From: Utricularia gibba
Taxonomy: Eukaryota; Streptophyta; Magnoliopsida; Lamiales; Lentibulariaceae
Length of the DNA stretch: 64,000 nucleotides
Direction: 5' to 3'
Assembly (NCBI GenBank): GCA_002189035.1
Contig: CM007990.1
Span: 2,542,001-2,606,000, forward strand
In this document: one piece after another, positions 36,805 through 49,741 of the stretch
Layout: the number at the start of each line of letters is the position of its first letter
Position numbering within the stretch: the first letter of the stretch is position 1
Notes under the pieces: model-generated
Seen by the model: the letters and a program-made list of their open reading frames with translations, nothing else
The model's database searches: none
Told to the model about the DNA's origin: nothing
Program-made: the position numbers and the translations under genes

Positions 36805-39133
36805 ATGGCAATTCTGGGAAGAAATATGCGCCGGATGCCTCATGTCCTGCTTGCGGCATTTGAAGAATTGATCACAAGTCCGGTACGTATTGCTGGAAAT
36901 GGGAAGCCGCAACATGTATTTGTTCAGAGGGAAGTCTTCTGTCGTTATCATTCCATCTCTTCTGCTGGGGATGAACTTTCTCTCGACTTGGTTAACTTGA
37001 TGAACCAGAAAATATCGGCTTTGGAAAAACAACATGAGTATCTGCAGTCCGTTGTCAATCAGGTGATAACAGCACACCTTTTTAAATGTATGCCTTTTAT
37101 CTGTTTTAAGAAATTCCTCTATTTTTGTGTGTGGTTTTTGAAGATTAGCCAGATACATCGCAGAAACAGTATTCCGTTGCCAACAAGGAGTTAAAGAAGG
37201 TCCAGCATGTAATGGATTTGGTGTTCGAGTTGAGAAAGAAGCAAAAGGTAATTCCTTCTCCTTTTGCATGCCAAGTGTAATCTAGAATTATTGCCTCGAC
37301 TAATTGCAGGAGATGGATGACCTCAAATCATTGATTTCTGAGGCGCAAGATGATAGTGGTTTGCACCAAATGGCTTCAGAGGAATTGGATAAGGCATCTG
37401 AAGAACAAAAGCGCCTTCGCTTCTTGTTACTTAAATCTTTACTGCCAAAGGATGATGCTGATGAGCGTGACTGCATTTTGGAAGTCAGAGCAGGTACTTC
37501 GTAGTAGCCATGCCGTAATCTTTGTTTAGCTGCTTGGTTTCCCTTGGACATGGGAGATTTTTTTGTACTTCAGGAAGTGGTGGTGAGGAGGCTTCGTTAT
37601 TTGCAATCGACATTTTCAGAATGTAAGAACTCATCCTGTATCCCAAGGCATTTTCTTTATTAGTAGTGAAGAGATGATTAGGATATTCTTGGATATTTTG
37701 TTAAAATATACTCGAATTTTGTTGCATTTTCTTCTGAATGCTACCAATCTTCTATATTGTGACTACCTGCACGAATTTTGTTTTTTTATAATCGCAGAAA
37801 AACCTTTTTTTTTTGGCATGGAATATTTTTGTAAAAAGTTTACAATGCAAAACATCAGGTATGAAAAATACGCCCTAAAGAAGGGTTGGAAGTTTGAAGT
37901 TTTAAACGTGGCAGAGTCAGGTCTCAAAGGATACAAGGTTTATCTTTTACATTCATCTTTATGCCCAGGAATCTAGTTTCAGTGAATCCTACTTCCTGCT
38001 AAAACATCCTCAGGCTTATTGTTGAGTTTTTTGGACTTGCATTGTTTTTTCTTATATATCTCAACAATCGTCGCAGGAAGCGAGTGCTGCAATCTCTGGT
38101 GCTGATGTGTATGGAAAATTGAAATTTGAGAGTGGAGTTCATAGAGTGCAGGTTTTCTTTAGTCAATACCCGTTTTGCTTTCACTATGTTTTTCTACTGT
38201 AAATGGTGACATGACCTGTTACAGAGAGTTCCAACAACAGAGAAAGCCGGAAGAGTCCATACCAGTGCTGTGTCCGTTGCTATCCTTCCTCAGGCAGATC
38301 AGGTGCTTTATCATTGTTTGTGTACGTGGAGCATGTGATCTTTTCACTGTTTGTACAACAATTTTTTTCTGCATAATGAAGGCGGTCACAGATAGAATTT
38401 TCTCTTTTCACTAGCCTTCTTCCATCGATAAACATAACTAAAAGTTTTTATGTAGGTGGATGTGAATTTGAGGTACGAAGACCTGAGAATTGATACATAC
38501 AGGTCGGGTGGATGTGGTGGTCAGCATGCCAATACTACTAATAGTGCTGTTAGGATAACACATGTTCCCACTGGCTTGACAGTTTCCATACAAGATGAAC
38601 GTTCCCAGCATCAGGCATGATGTTTTGTTGTTGTTTCATATAAACAGTCGCTCGCAGTGATGTAGGAAAAGTGGGGTTGTCGGTTTTCTTCTGGTCTTCA
38701 ATATTTTTTTCGTATGGTTTTCACCTGAGCTGACTGAATAAAGGAACGAGTGTATATTTCCGCAGAACAAAGCCAAGGCTCTGAGAGTGCTGTGCGCAAG
38801 GCTATTTGAAATGGAAAGAAGTAAACATGATGAATGCCGGTCTAGGCTCAGAGCTGAGCAGGTAATTGCTTGGTGAATATCAAGCCAGAGCTCTGTTCCT
38901 TTGTTGTCAACAATTGTTTCACTTTTTTGGAACAGATAGGAAGTGGCGACAGATCAGAGCGCATTCGAACATACAATTTTCCCCAGAGTCGTGTGACTGA
39001 TCACCGCATTGGTATGACGGTCCACTCAGTGGAAGGGGTGATGGAAGGAGGAGAGAGTCTGGATACTTTGATGGATGCGCTTCTGTTGCAGAAAGAAGTT
39101 GAGGCTATCGCATCTTTCACGTCTGCGTCATAG
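36805..39133 (+). CDS. Peptide chain release factor 1, mitochondrial
   Basis: Class-I release factor that reads UAA/UAG in the mitochondrial ribosome and hydrolyses peptidyl-tRNA. Exons: 36805-37062, 37149-37247, 37310-37493, 37574-37622, 37859-37937, 38077-38151, 38225-38302, 38456-38614, 38766-38861, 38936-39133; they join in frame to 424 codons plus stop, the expected size. The first 45 residues are basic and amphipathic, like a mitochondrial presequence; this and the overall sequence favour the mitochondrial over the plastid paralogue. The codon-recognition P-x-T motif is PTT at 251-253 and the catalytic GGQ is at 295-297 ([16 protein letters not shown]). [14 protein letters not shown] and VTDHRIG follow as in all RF1 proteins. 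Intron 8 has a GC donor (CAG|GCATGA); the other introns are GT-AG. ATG 36805 is the first ATG in frame. Confidence 0.95.
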
Positions 39134-41858
39134 AACTCGACCACCCTACCGCACCGCATCATTCTATACTTGACGCTTTCTTTGGAAAGTTGTGTGTTCT
39201 ATTGGTGGATAACATAGGGTGTCGGAAAAGTGACACTATATTATCTGATTGTCCCTCCAGGCATAGGAAGTGGCGTATGGGTTTCCATACCATCTCACAA
39301 TGCATGACTCCTGGCTGCCACCTACCTCCTCTACAAGGCTGGAATGAGATAGATACGCTTGCTATGTTGCCTACTAAATTGTAGCAAGCCCTAGAGATTT
39401 TCACAAAAACAATGGGAAAGGTAAGTTGGAAACGAGCTGTGCTTTTTTAGGTTGGTCACCGTAAAATTAAGGATTTAGAAAACTGAAAATGAGACAAATA
39501 TATTGGTAACTTGGAAAAATAACGAAAATGGAGAATGTGCACACACCACCAAGAAGGTCTCATTATGATAATGTGAAAAAGATGAAAAATAGTCACAAAA
39601 ACTTGAGAGAATACATTGGCATCAAAGTCGCTTTCCTCTTTCATCAACAATATTTCTAGCCTTGTTTTGAAGAAAAGTAGTTGATCCTCCTGGAACAATG
39701 TTAAGGGATGAAACACATGATGTTGTTCGATGCTGGAGGGAATGGCACCTTCTCCAGCTTGCTCAATGTTTCGTCGAGCAAGCCTTCTATAAAGGTCTCC
39801 TTGTGGAGTTTCCAACTTTGGTCTTTTTTATACCTCTTCTCCAATGAGGCTTGCTTGAATGCTAACAGAGTTATATGAAGTAATTGGCTGAGGGGTTCCA
39901 TCATTTTAGAGATGGAAAATGTTTGCTACGAGTAGAGGATCGCATATTGTGCCCCACCTGCAACCCCATGAAGGCATGTTGCCTATGAACTACAGATGTT
40001 GTATGATGAAAGCTAAGTGTCCTTCCATCGCATGCTTGCATGATGTAGGTCACATAGTGTATCTAATACGTTACTTGTATTAAATGCATTTAATTATATT
40101 TTGAATCGGCAAATGGATCCTAATTATGACAAAAAAAACATTATCTTTGAGTCCCTAGATGCCATTTCCTTATAGAGAAGTTTTCAAGTTTTTGGTGTTA
40201 GCTTTGCGTTATTCATCTTCTTCTTCCTCTCTAGGAAGAATTTTAATTACTTCCGATTTTTGTTTTGTAATGATCATTTGTAGTTAAACTTATTATTTCT
40301 AGATAGAGGACTTCTTTTTCCATGTTTTATGATTAATCTTCAATTTTCTCTTTAGTTTTATTTCATATTTTACATATCTTCGTACATATATATTATAGTG
40401 GTTTTGTAACGATTGAGTATATTTATATAAACAATGTTTGTAGTTTGAATTATCATATGTTGATATTTTCATTTAATGATTGTGGGTTTGATTCATGTTT
40501 TACTTCAAATTTATTTTTTTATAAAATTAAAATTAAAAAAAAACATTATTAAAAAGTTAGGTATAATCTTTTAATATTTTAATTAATGTAAATTTTTAAT
40601 TAATATTATTATGTGAGTTTCATAACATGACAAATTATCAAAAAAACTTAATGCTTAGTCTTATAAATTAGTATACTTTTAGATGATGCGAGGATTGATA
40701 ATTAAAATGAATTTAATAGATATATTTTAATCAAATAAATTTTATAAATGTATTTTTTATACATTAAATATAAAATAAAATTTATAAAAATAATTATTTA
40801 TGAACCTTACAATTGTGAATATATTTATGAACGTTAGGTGCAAAGGAATAATACTCTGAAGTTAGTTCGCCATATGTTTTTATTTGAAGTTTTTGATTAA
40901 GGGTGAAATTCTTATTAACGATAATTTGTATTTTATTTTTTTATAAAAATATTCGAAAATAATATTCAGAAACTAAAAAAATGGATAATTAAAAGAATGA
41001 AAATACTGATAATTTTTTATTTATTAGCAATTTAATATTTGCATTTTTAATATAATTAATTATTTTTATTGTACAAAAATTAAAATAGAACTATTTAAAA
41101 AAGTACATAAAAGAAAACTATTTTAATGACTGTAAAAGAGAGTTATTTGACTAATAAAATTTTAGCAGTGGGCTATTTTGCTAAAAATCCCATGTTAATT
41201 TTGCCACTCATTTACGTAAACTTGTAAAAAACAAAAAATAGGACTCTAAAAATTAATGGGAAAAAAATTATGTTGAAACCATAGCGGACACTTGGGATTT
41301 CAAGGAAACAAGCTTTTGGGAAGAGTATTGCCTTGTCAAATGTGGAGAGATTTTGTCCAAGATTCCACGGCACATTGATGTTCCTCTCTCCTATGACACT
41401 GGAATTCTTGTTTAGCGTGCCTTGGATACTTACACATGTCCCAGAATAGGGGAAACCGTACTTGTTTCGGAACTGCTGCTCGGCTTGTAGGCAGGGCAGT
41501 TTGCTATGTTATGTTGTTAGGAGTGGTTTTGATGATCCTACTGCAACTTTAAAGCACGCGCATCTTTGGCAAACCATGACTGTCAAGCTCTCTTTCTAGC
41601 TACTCACCTGACGGCATAGACTCTAACTTGGAAAACATGGGAGGAGGATTTCTGGATGCACACAGCATGACTCTATGGAGGGCTCCTGAAGAGAGATCTT
41701 TTCCAGCACACTCGTATCTCAACATGTACGACAAGTTAAGGCAAGGGATGGGAAGATCATTTATGTGGCCTTGAAAGCAGCGCACCGCACCGCACCGGGG
41801 GCAGGTGAATGCAAATCCAGATGTTCAAACACTGCATCCGACTGCGGGTGCAAGCTTC
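39134..41858. other. Intergenic stretch between convergent release factor and ALS regulatory subunit genes
   Basis: The first few hundred bases should be the 3' UTR of the release factor. A minus-strand frame at 39701-39904 and its neighbours read smoothly but match no family I know. 40080-41250 is very AT-rich. 41280-41760 has ordinary composition with broken frames and may be an old gene fragment that I cannot identify. Confidence 0.4.
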
Positions 41859-44800
41859 TCAGCCGAGAGTCGGGTAGGCGTATCCACGGAGGTAACGCGA
41901 GTCGACTCCTGATTCCCGTACCAGAGCTACTCTTCCTGTCCGTGCAACCTGAAAAACACACAACACCATCCACTACTTCATACGCAAACAAGACATTTAA
42001 CCAAATCATTCTATGCGTTGCGGTATCTTGCATACAACATGCAATCCTGTTCAATTTAATTCTGCAAACAAATTTTAAAGCGAATTGCCAATAAACTCTT
42101 CCTTTCAATGGAAAAAGGACAGTTACTCCCTGGATGACGTCTACAACACCAATTCATTTAGCGTCAAAAATTTCTAAAGTGTATAAATCAGTCATGGAGA
42201 AGATGACATACTACACAGGGAAACGATTACATTGAGACTTTTTTCCATCTACTTGTTACCAAGGTTTATGCTAGATTTTAGAATCATTAAGATATGGAAG
42301 TTTCCTATCCCACGATAGAGTTCAAGTTCTCCCAGAAACATCATGCATACCTCACACACTCCATACGGCTCCAACAGTCGTTGCAATGCCACCATCTTGT
42401 CCAAGTCTCCGGTGAGCTGGGAACACAAGCAAGTAAGAATCATGACTAGTAAAGAGGAATGTAAATCAAGCCCGACGGATTACTAATCCACCTCACCTCC
42501 AACGTAATTGTGTGATCAGAGACATCAACTGTTTTGGCTCTAAATATGCTAGCAATATCAAGAACATCACGGCGTGCAGCAGCATTAACAGAAACTTTGA
42601 TCAACATCAACTCTCTCTCAGCAAACGGTAAATGTGTTAGATCATGGACCTAAAAAATCATATTGCTTAAAGTTTCATGTAATTGCTAATGCAAATATTG
42701 GAATGAAGAGACCACCTAGAATCGAAAATGTGACCGCCAATGCATCAGAGATTTACCACAATTGACAGAAAAAGCATCAATGTGAAGATATACTTCCCTG
42801 CTATAGCAATCACAGTTTACCCCAGAAACCTTGTAATCCAAGGAGTTTACTCCTTGGATTAAAAGAATGCACACCTACAAAATACCACGACCCTACAATA
42901 TGCAGCAATAAACTCACCTGATGAAGATCAACCAGCTTCTGAAGTTGCTTCAGCAACTTGCTGATGGATTCATTTGTGCCAGGGACCACAGTAGTGATTC
43001 GAGAAAGTCCTTCAATTTCAGCATGCCCAACAGCTAGACTCTAAGAAAAACAATTCCACTAGTAAGCTTAAGTTGGGAACATTCAAAATTTTAAAAAATA
43101 ACTAGACATCTAGGGCCAAAATTTCATTACTTGAATATTATATCCTCTTCTAGCAAAAACCCCGGTAACTAGGTTAAGAACTCCAGGAGCATCATTGACA
43201 AGCATTGATAATGTGTGAGATCGAAGCCCACTAGTCTGTCAGATGATTACAGAGTATTAGGAAGAAGAACAAGAGGATTACATTCAATACTTTCACTTTA
43301 ATGCGGACAACCAACAAAATATTCAACTAACCATCTGTGTAATGTATGTAAGATGCAAGGGAACATCAACGTTATTGAAAAGCTAGAGAAACTACAATTA
43401 CTCACATCTTCATCAGTCAACACTCCCCAATGAGCATCAAGAACTTGGTTGAAAAAAACTGTATCACTGGATTCTACAGGGTAAACATCTCCCTTCATTT
43501 AACAAACATACATGTTACATATCAAATCTTTTTAAATCATATATGGGCTGTTTTATTAACAAACGTAGAGAACAAGCATACTGCAGAAGGAATATCAGAT
43601 TGAACAGGAGACTTCTGAGTACGTGGCTTGCTGTTAATTGGCATTTTGGCATCCAGATCAGGATATGATGTTGCTGAGAACCGCCAAAAAGGGGCAGATT
43701 CTCCCATCCTTTCTCTCCGCAGTGCAATCTAGAATTAAAAGGAAAATTATAGAGGGAAACAGACTTATAAAGACAAAAGAATTGATTTGTTTTCAAACTC
43801 ACCTTTCCTGTCCTTGCAATCTCTCTGATTCCAAATTTACTCAAATTTCTTTGGACTGCAACCATTTTCCCAGGATCTCCAGTCACCTATTTGCAGAAGC
43901 AGAAAATACCAATCATGAAAACAAAAGTGAATGGTACTTCTTAGTTAACATATAAACTAGTCTATCCTGGTAGGGTGGATTTGTTATCTGCGACATTAGT
44001 TCCCGAGAGCAGAAACAGGCTCACCTCAACCGTCAGTGAATCATCAGAGATGTCAACAATTTTTGCCCTGAAAATGTCGACTAACCACATCACCTAAAGA
44101 TTATCAAGCAAGCAGAATGTTAAAAAGTTGATGACTGAGTGATACTGCATTATGTATAACAGTCTACAGAAACTGTTCAACTAACCAAGTATTACCTCCG
44201 CTCTGCAATTTGGATCAGCATCGATCTTGATAAGCATCAATTCACGTTCTACCTGAGGCTCTTTTGATATATCATCAACCTATTATCAAAATTCCAGAAA
44301 TTGTTATGTATTCAGTTTGCTTGACAGATTCCATCGATTTTCCATGACTGCCAATGCGAGATAAACATAGTTCATTTCAAAAAATCAGATTCAAAAACAG
44401 AGAGATAAACATAGTAACTCTACGCTCAATTTTTCCTTTAAAAACCCATTTGAAAGTAAAGTGCATACTAATCATAGCTAGCGAAAACAGGGTAGAATTT
44501 CTCTCATTATAAAGCAATACTTCAAGACCCAATAGTGTCTAATTCAGGCACCTTCCTCCCTCTTGGATTTACATTTTTATAGATGTTACACACTAGAAAA
44601 AGACATAATTTAGGTAGACGTATTCTACACAGCACTTCAGTTCTCCTCATGAAAGCAAAATGAGCACAAAAGGCCTTAGACAATAAGATAGCATTTTAAC
44701 AGAAGTCATTGACTTTGTGGTATTAGTTTGAATCAAACAGTGGTTAGCTAAAGAAGTTTTATAGATGTTATTGGCCATTTTCTGTAACTTTTTCCACCAA

Positions 44801-45718
44801 CTGTTTTCATGAGATTTTTCTATTTCTCACTCCTTCTACAAAGGAGCACATAACCTGAAGAGGATCCTTTTAATTTTACGATATACCATGACTAATGAAT
44901 AAGAGTAAGAATGAATGGCAAGGACTAATATGATCACCTTCAGCACATTCACCAGCTTCTTCAGCTGTTCTGTAACTTGGTGAAGCACCTTTTCAGTTCC
45001 AGATACCACTATAGTAAAGAGAGCCTTATCCTTGTTTAGTCCAACTGCAAGAGATTCAATGTTGTAGCCTCTCCGAGCAAAAACTCCAGCTATTCGGTTG
45101 ATCATTCCACTTTCATCACCAACAAATACGGAAATAGTGTGGCATTTCACCCTGATTCGAAATTAGTGTGGCGTTTAGGGGGCCTTCAGCAATACAAAAG
45201 ATTGCAAAGAACACAACTAGCTTTGAAAATAAAAGGATCTGATGTCAAATGAGCAAAATGTATATTCAACAGTTAGACATAGAATGTAAGATTTTAGGTT
45301 CATTTTGGCACCAGGCATCATACAGATATGAAAACAATCATGTAAAAAAATTGAGCAACACTGGCCATGAATCATGCATGACAAATATTCTGTCTACGAA
45401 ACAAATAATCATTTGCTACTACCAGGAATTTAAACAACAATAACCAAAAACTGATATTAAAAAACTCAATGATGAACAATAAAAGTACTTCGAGCTTGCA
45501 GTAGAGCCAGGGGATGGGGCGGCAAGGGTAGTAGACTGTGAAATCGAATGCGCACCATCCTGTCGCTGCTTCTGATCGTCGCCAGAACTTTGAGCACAAA
45601 TAGCAAAGCCATTTCTTGAATTTGATGGTACAATCATAGAGCCATTATTACGGAAAATGAAGCCCCTGGAGTGCCAGGAAGTAAGAAATGTAGTAGAGGA
45701 GGAGGAGAGTGCCGCCAT
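41859..45718 (-). CDS. AHASS: Acetolactate synthase regulatory (small) subunit, plastid
   Basis: Regulatory subunit of acetohydroxyacid synthase, the first common enzyme of branched-chain amino-acid synthesis in plastids; it activates the catalytic subunit and confers feedback inhibition. Twelve exons in transcript order: 45489-45718, 44938-45151, 44196-44279, 44025-44093, 43803-43886, 43582-43728, 43406-43492, 43131-43235, 42918-43040, 42497-42649, 42351-42416, 41859-41948; 483 codons plus stop. A Ser-rich transit peptide (about 1-60) precedes two tandem ACT-containing units, as in all plant homologues: unit 1 from about 80 ([20 protein letters not shown]) and unit 2 from about 306 ([20 protein letters not shown]). 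Both contain FARRGYNI and VARTGR/IARTGK-type ends. The last exon ends [11 protein letters not shown] as expected. All introns are GT-AG. Confidence 0.95.
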
Positions 45719-46744
45719 AGCTCCAAAGCGCTGCTCGAGAACCCTATATAGTTCTGATGATCCTGTGTGATTAGATACTTCAATACAAATCCTTTAGGGC
45801 CATTCCATTACAGATGAAGAAAATGAATAATCTAGACGCTAACTTATGCGCTAAAGCGAAAAAACTTATAACTGAGTAAGAAAAAGGAGATGAATCAGCG
45901 GACGTAATGCACTGCAAATGAAGAATTTCATTGACTCGGAAAACAATGACGGGGTACATAATAACAAAATAAAAGGCACGGTTGGTTTACCGAAGGAACC
46001 CCACCGGCGGCAACAACAGATTATCAAGGAAATGAAGACGGCGGTGATACGAGATGATAGAAGATGATTGATTCTATAGGCAGTTGGCCCAAAACGTTAT
46101 TTTTCAAAATGGGCAGCCCATATAATTCTTTTATTTTTTTAATATTGAATGGAAGAGTAGAATACAGGAATCATTTTCTTCTGCTAAGGATTGAAACAAT
46201 AAACTAAGGGGCGTTCGTGCGTATCATTTTTACCCTAGTATAGTTTATTTGGATTTAAAATTAATACATTTTGAGTGTTTAAAAGATAATTCTGATAGAT
46301 ACAACTTATTTAAGTGTATAATCAAAAGACATTTGGTATATATATAGAAAAAATTGCTGTTTGGTGAATTTATGTGTAAGATCAAATATACCTCTACAGC
46401 TCATTCAACAAACTGAAAAAAAAAATAATAATAAAGTATCCATATTTATTTTCCCACTCACTCACTTACCCTTATTTTCATCATCTTCCTTATGCATGCT
46501 ATGCGTCTGCCGATCATCTCTTTGAATTTCTGGTAACTTGTAAGTCGGCAGCTTGTTACAGGCGATCTTGGCATCATTTCTTTTTGTGTTTTTGTTGTGA
46601 AATGTTTACGAAGTGTATTTCATAGGCCATAAAGATGCCTATCCAAACAACTATCAAAGAAATTAGAAAAAAAAAAAAAAAAAAGCAAAGCGGTCATGGA
46701 AGCTTAACATCAGCAACTCAGAGCCTCTGGCATCTTGTTCTATG
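45719..46744. other. 5' flank of the ALS regulatory subunit gene with a MITE-like piece
   Basis: 45719-46090 should hold the leader and promoter of the minus-strand gene. 46206-46400 (ggggcgttcgtgcgtatc..., then tagtttatttggattt and acatttggtatata) resembles the terminal region at 31876 and 55396. A poly-A run lies near 46668-46683. Confidence 0.45.
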
Positions 46745-47400
46745 TACGTATGCATGCCTTGCTGAGGATTTGAAGTGAAGTTGTATTTATACAAGTTCTC
46801 GTGTATGACATTGTTTTACTATGTTTTATTAAACACTTAATTTGACTTTTTGTTTTGTTTTCCTTCTCAAATGTGTGTTGTAGTCATAAATCACAAAAGG
46901 ATATAAGGTGAAAATCTCAAATTGGATGAAGGATCTAAGAGTGATGTCAATTAAAAATGCGTTATTTAGGCACATTTCAATCTAAATTATGTGTGAAATA
47001 TGAGGAGAAGTCATTATTACTTATGAGTAAATATGGGTTATCATTAAAATACAAAAATGACTTTAGATGAGTAATCAATTATTTCCTATGAGTTAAATAA
47101 AGAGTTAATTCAAGTAATACTATTTTAGTATAACATTTTCAAAACTTACCGAATCAAGAATCAGTTTCGAGGTTTAGTTGTTCATATAGGGCTTGAAGAA
47201 TACTAACAGAATATAGATCTAAAACTGTTATTATTATTTTTTGTTGATTTTAAACCATTTGTATTTTTTATTGATTTTTTTACCAAGTCATGTTTTTAGT
47301 CTATTCACATTTCTTCTAAAATAATTTTGTTTTGGTTTTCTTTGTTCATTGATTTTTTTTCATTTACTTTCGTTTATAAAAATCTAAAATTATTAATTTT
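46745..47400 (+). repeat. Dispersed repeat, copy B
   Basis: Homologous to 23155-23770 in the same orientation (shared tatgacattgttttactatg, gtgaaaatctcaaatt, aatatgggttatcatt, tttcctatgagtta, agatctaaaactgttatt). Divergence is substantial, so both are old copies. Confidence 0.7.
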
Positions 47401-48270
47401 CTATATAGATGATCTTTATGTTATTTCAATTTTTTCGATATACTTACATAATTTCAAATAAAATGAATATTAAATATTGAGAAGATTACAAAAAAATCAT
47501 AGTTTAGATTGATAATAAACCACTTATCGATTGCCATTTCTGAAAAACGAGTTCTTTGTAAAGCTGGAGATTGAGAAAAATTAAAAGGGTTAGATAGGTA
47601 TAGTTTTGTCCATTAGATCTTAAAATAAGCCGGCTGCATAATCAATCATTCGCCACATTTTCTAAATTTTGTCCAAATTCCACAATATGAAGAAGCACTC
47701 TACTCCAGGATAATTTCTGTTGGTAGCTTTCAGAAGGATTCCTTCCTAAGCAGAGAGTTGTTGGAAGTCTGGAGGTTTGGTGCATTAGAATGATGTGGAG
47801 ATTTGGGTTTCTCACCCAGTACGTACATGAAGCTGCTCGGAAATGCATGCGATTCTCGTGGAAGATCAACTGGACCCAACTGCACTTCCTGGAAAGAATC
47901 AGCTTCTGAACAAAGAATGATGTTATATGTATCTGTGTGTCGGCGTTGATTGCAGGCACAGCAGTAAGGAATCTGAATGCGTGCACCACCGTCTCCGTCT
48001 CCGTCTCCGTGTCCCAAAGGAGGGCACTCCCCTAACTCCTTTCTCTCGTCTTCCTCATTCTTTCCTTACTGGGACTGAATAGCAACTAATAGTGAAGCTG
48101 GGCAGTAAGTAGGGCACTGCTATCTTCATCAGAAAGATTAGGCAGTTCCCTTCCCTTCCCTTCCCTGCAAGCAATAATAAACAGTTGTCGTCCGTTAAAG
48201 ATTACCATCTCTGAGCCAACACAAGGATAAATAGTCTCCCACTTCACCACTTACCCATACAAAGCAACAT
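47401..48270. other. 5' flank of the polygalacturonase gene
   Basis: No gene recognised. 47990-48010 holds a GTCTCC triplet-pair repeat (ccgtctccgtctccgtctcc). 48150-48270 includes ttcccttcccttccct and should contain promoter and leader for the gene starting at 48271. Confidence 0.45.
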
Positions 48271-49741
48271 ATGGCCGCCCCAAAATCACTCCAACATCTG
48301 CTTCTCCTCATCCTGATCGCCTGCACACCGGCGGCAGCTGTTACATACAATGTGGAGTCCTTCGGCGCCAATCCCAAAGGGAAATCAGATTCTTCCAAGG
48401 CCTTTCTCCGCGCCTGGTCTGCAGCGTGTGCCGCCGATAAGCCGGCCACCCTCTACGTTCCGCCGGGGAAGTTTCTCGTGAGACGAGTGGAGTTTAGTGG
48501 CAAGAAATGTACAAGTGAAGCCACTGCTCTACGTATAGACGGCACCCTGGTGGCTTCATCCGACTATCGCATCACCGGGAGCCTTGGGAATTGGCTGAGG
48601 TTCGAGGGGGTCACCGGAGTCAGCATCTACGGCGGAAAGTTGGAGGGCCGAGGTGGCGATCTCTGGGCATGCAAGAAATCCGGCAGGTCATGTCCCAAAG
48701 GAGCTACGGTGAACTTCAAAAAAACTCACATTTTTTCATATATTTATTTCAGCAAGCAATGCTTGTGTTGCATGGAATGAATCATACCTGAGCTGGGTTG
48801 TTTACGTGGTGCAGCAGTTGGGGTTGTACAACTCGAGCAACATAAGGATCAACGGACTGTCGTCCTTCAACAGCCAAATGTTTCACGTTGTGGTGGAAGG
48901 TTGTCACAATGTGAACCTGATGAACATGAGGATCTGGGCCCCTGGAACAGCCCCAACACCGATGGAATCCACATCTCACATTCCACACGTGTCACCATAA
49001 CAAATTCCCACATCGGAACCGGCGACGACTGCATCTCCATCGGGCCCGGCTCCAGGGACCTGTGGATCGAGAACCTGTCCTGCGGCCCTGGGCATGGGGT
49101 CAGGTACTGTACTGCAACTCAATGCTTTTCATAAGCAATTTGGGAGTAAATTAGGGTAAGCATCTGTACTGCACTGCACTGCACTGCAGCATTGGGAGCT
49201 TGGGGTGGGATCTTGAAGAGGCGGGAGTGCAGAATGTGATGCTGAAAGGCGCAACATTTGTGGGAACGGAGAACGGGGTGCGGGTGAAGACGTGGGCAAG
49301 GCCCAGCCATGGGTACGTACGGGACGTCGTCTTCCAGCGCTGTTTGATGGTGAATGTGAAGAACCCCATCATCATCGATCAGAATTACTGCCCAAACAAC
49401 CTCCACTGTCCCCATCAGGTAACCATTTCTTCTTCGTAGGGTTGGCCGTAGCCAACAACAATATGAGTTACTCCATGGGGGTTGGGTTGGTTGTTCACGT
49501 AGGCCTCGGGGGTGAAGGTACGGAATGTGACGTACCATGACATACACGGAACTTCGGCGATGAAGGTCGCGGTGAGGCTGGAGTGCAGCAGGGCGTCCCC
49601 TGCACTGGAATCACGCTGGATGAAGTGAATCTCACCTACGGGGACGAAGCCGCCGCCGGCTACTGCTCCAATGCCGCTACTCGGACTGTCGGACTCGTCA
49701 CCCCTCCTGCTGACCACACTGCATTGCATTGCACCTACTAA
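48271..49741 (+). CDS. Polygalacturonase (GH28), reading frame broken by two single-base losses
   Basis: Secreted enzyme that hydrolyses pectic polygalacturonan in the cell wall. Exons 48271-48708, 48815-49103, 49190-49418, 49503-49741. A clear signal peptide ([14 protein letters not shown]) precedes [10 protein letters not shown]. The four GH28 motifs are present: [26 protein letters not shown] and GVRVKTW, then VIDQNYCP-type IIIDQNYCP. Exon 2 is 289 bp where its phases require 290, and the frame changes near 48943-48948, just before the NTD motif. Exon 4 is 239 bp where 240 is required, with the change near 49586-49593. Both are losses of one base. Either this is a recent pseudogene or the assembly has errors here. 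Confidence 0.85.

Noticed and set aside
39456-39904. Minus-strand frames that read smoothly
   Set aside because: No family resemblance and frames broken; I could not tell a gene fragment from chance.
41765-42108. Long overlapping open frames on both strands
   Set aside because: They overlap the true last exon of the ALS regulatory subunit (41859-41948), which fits the family in another frame.
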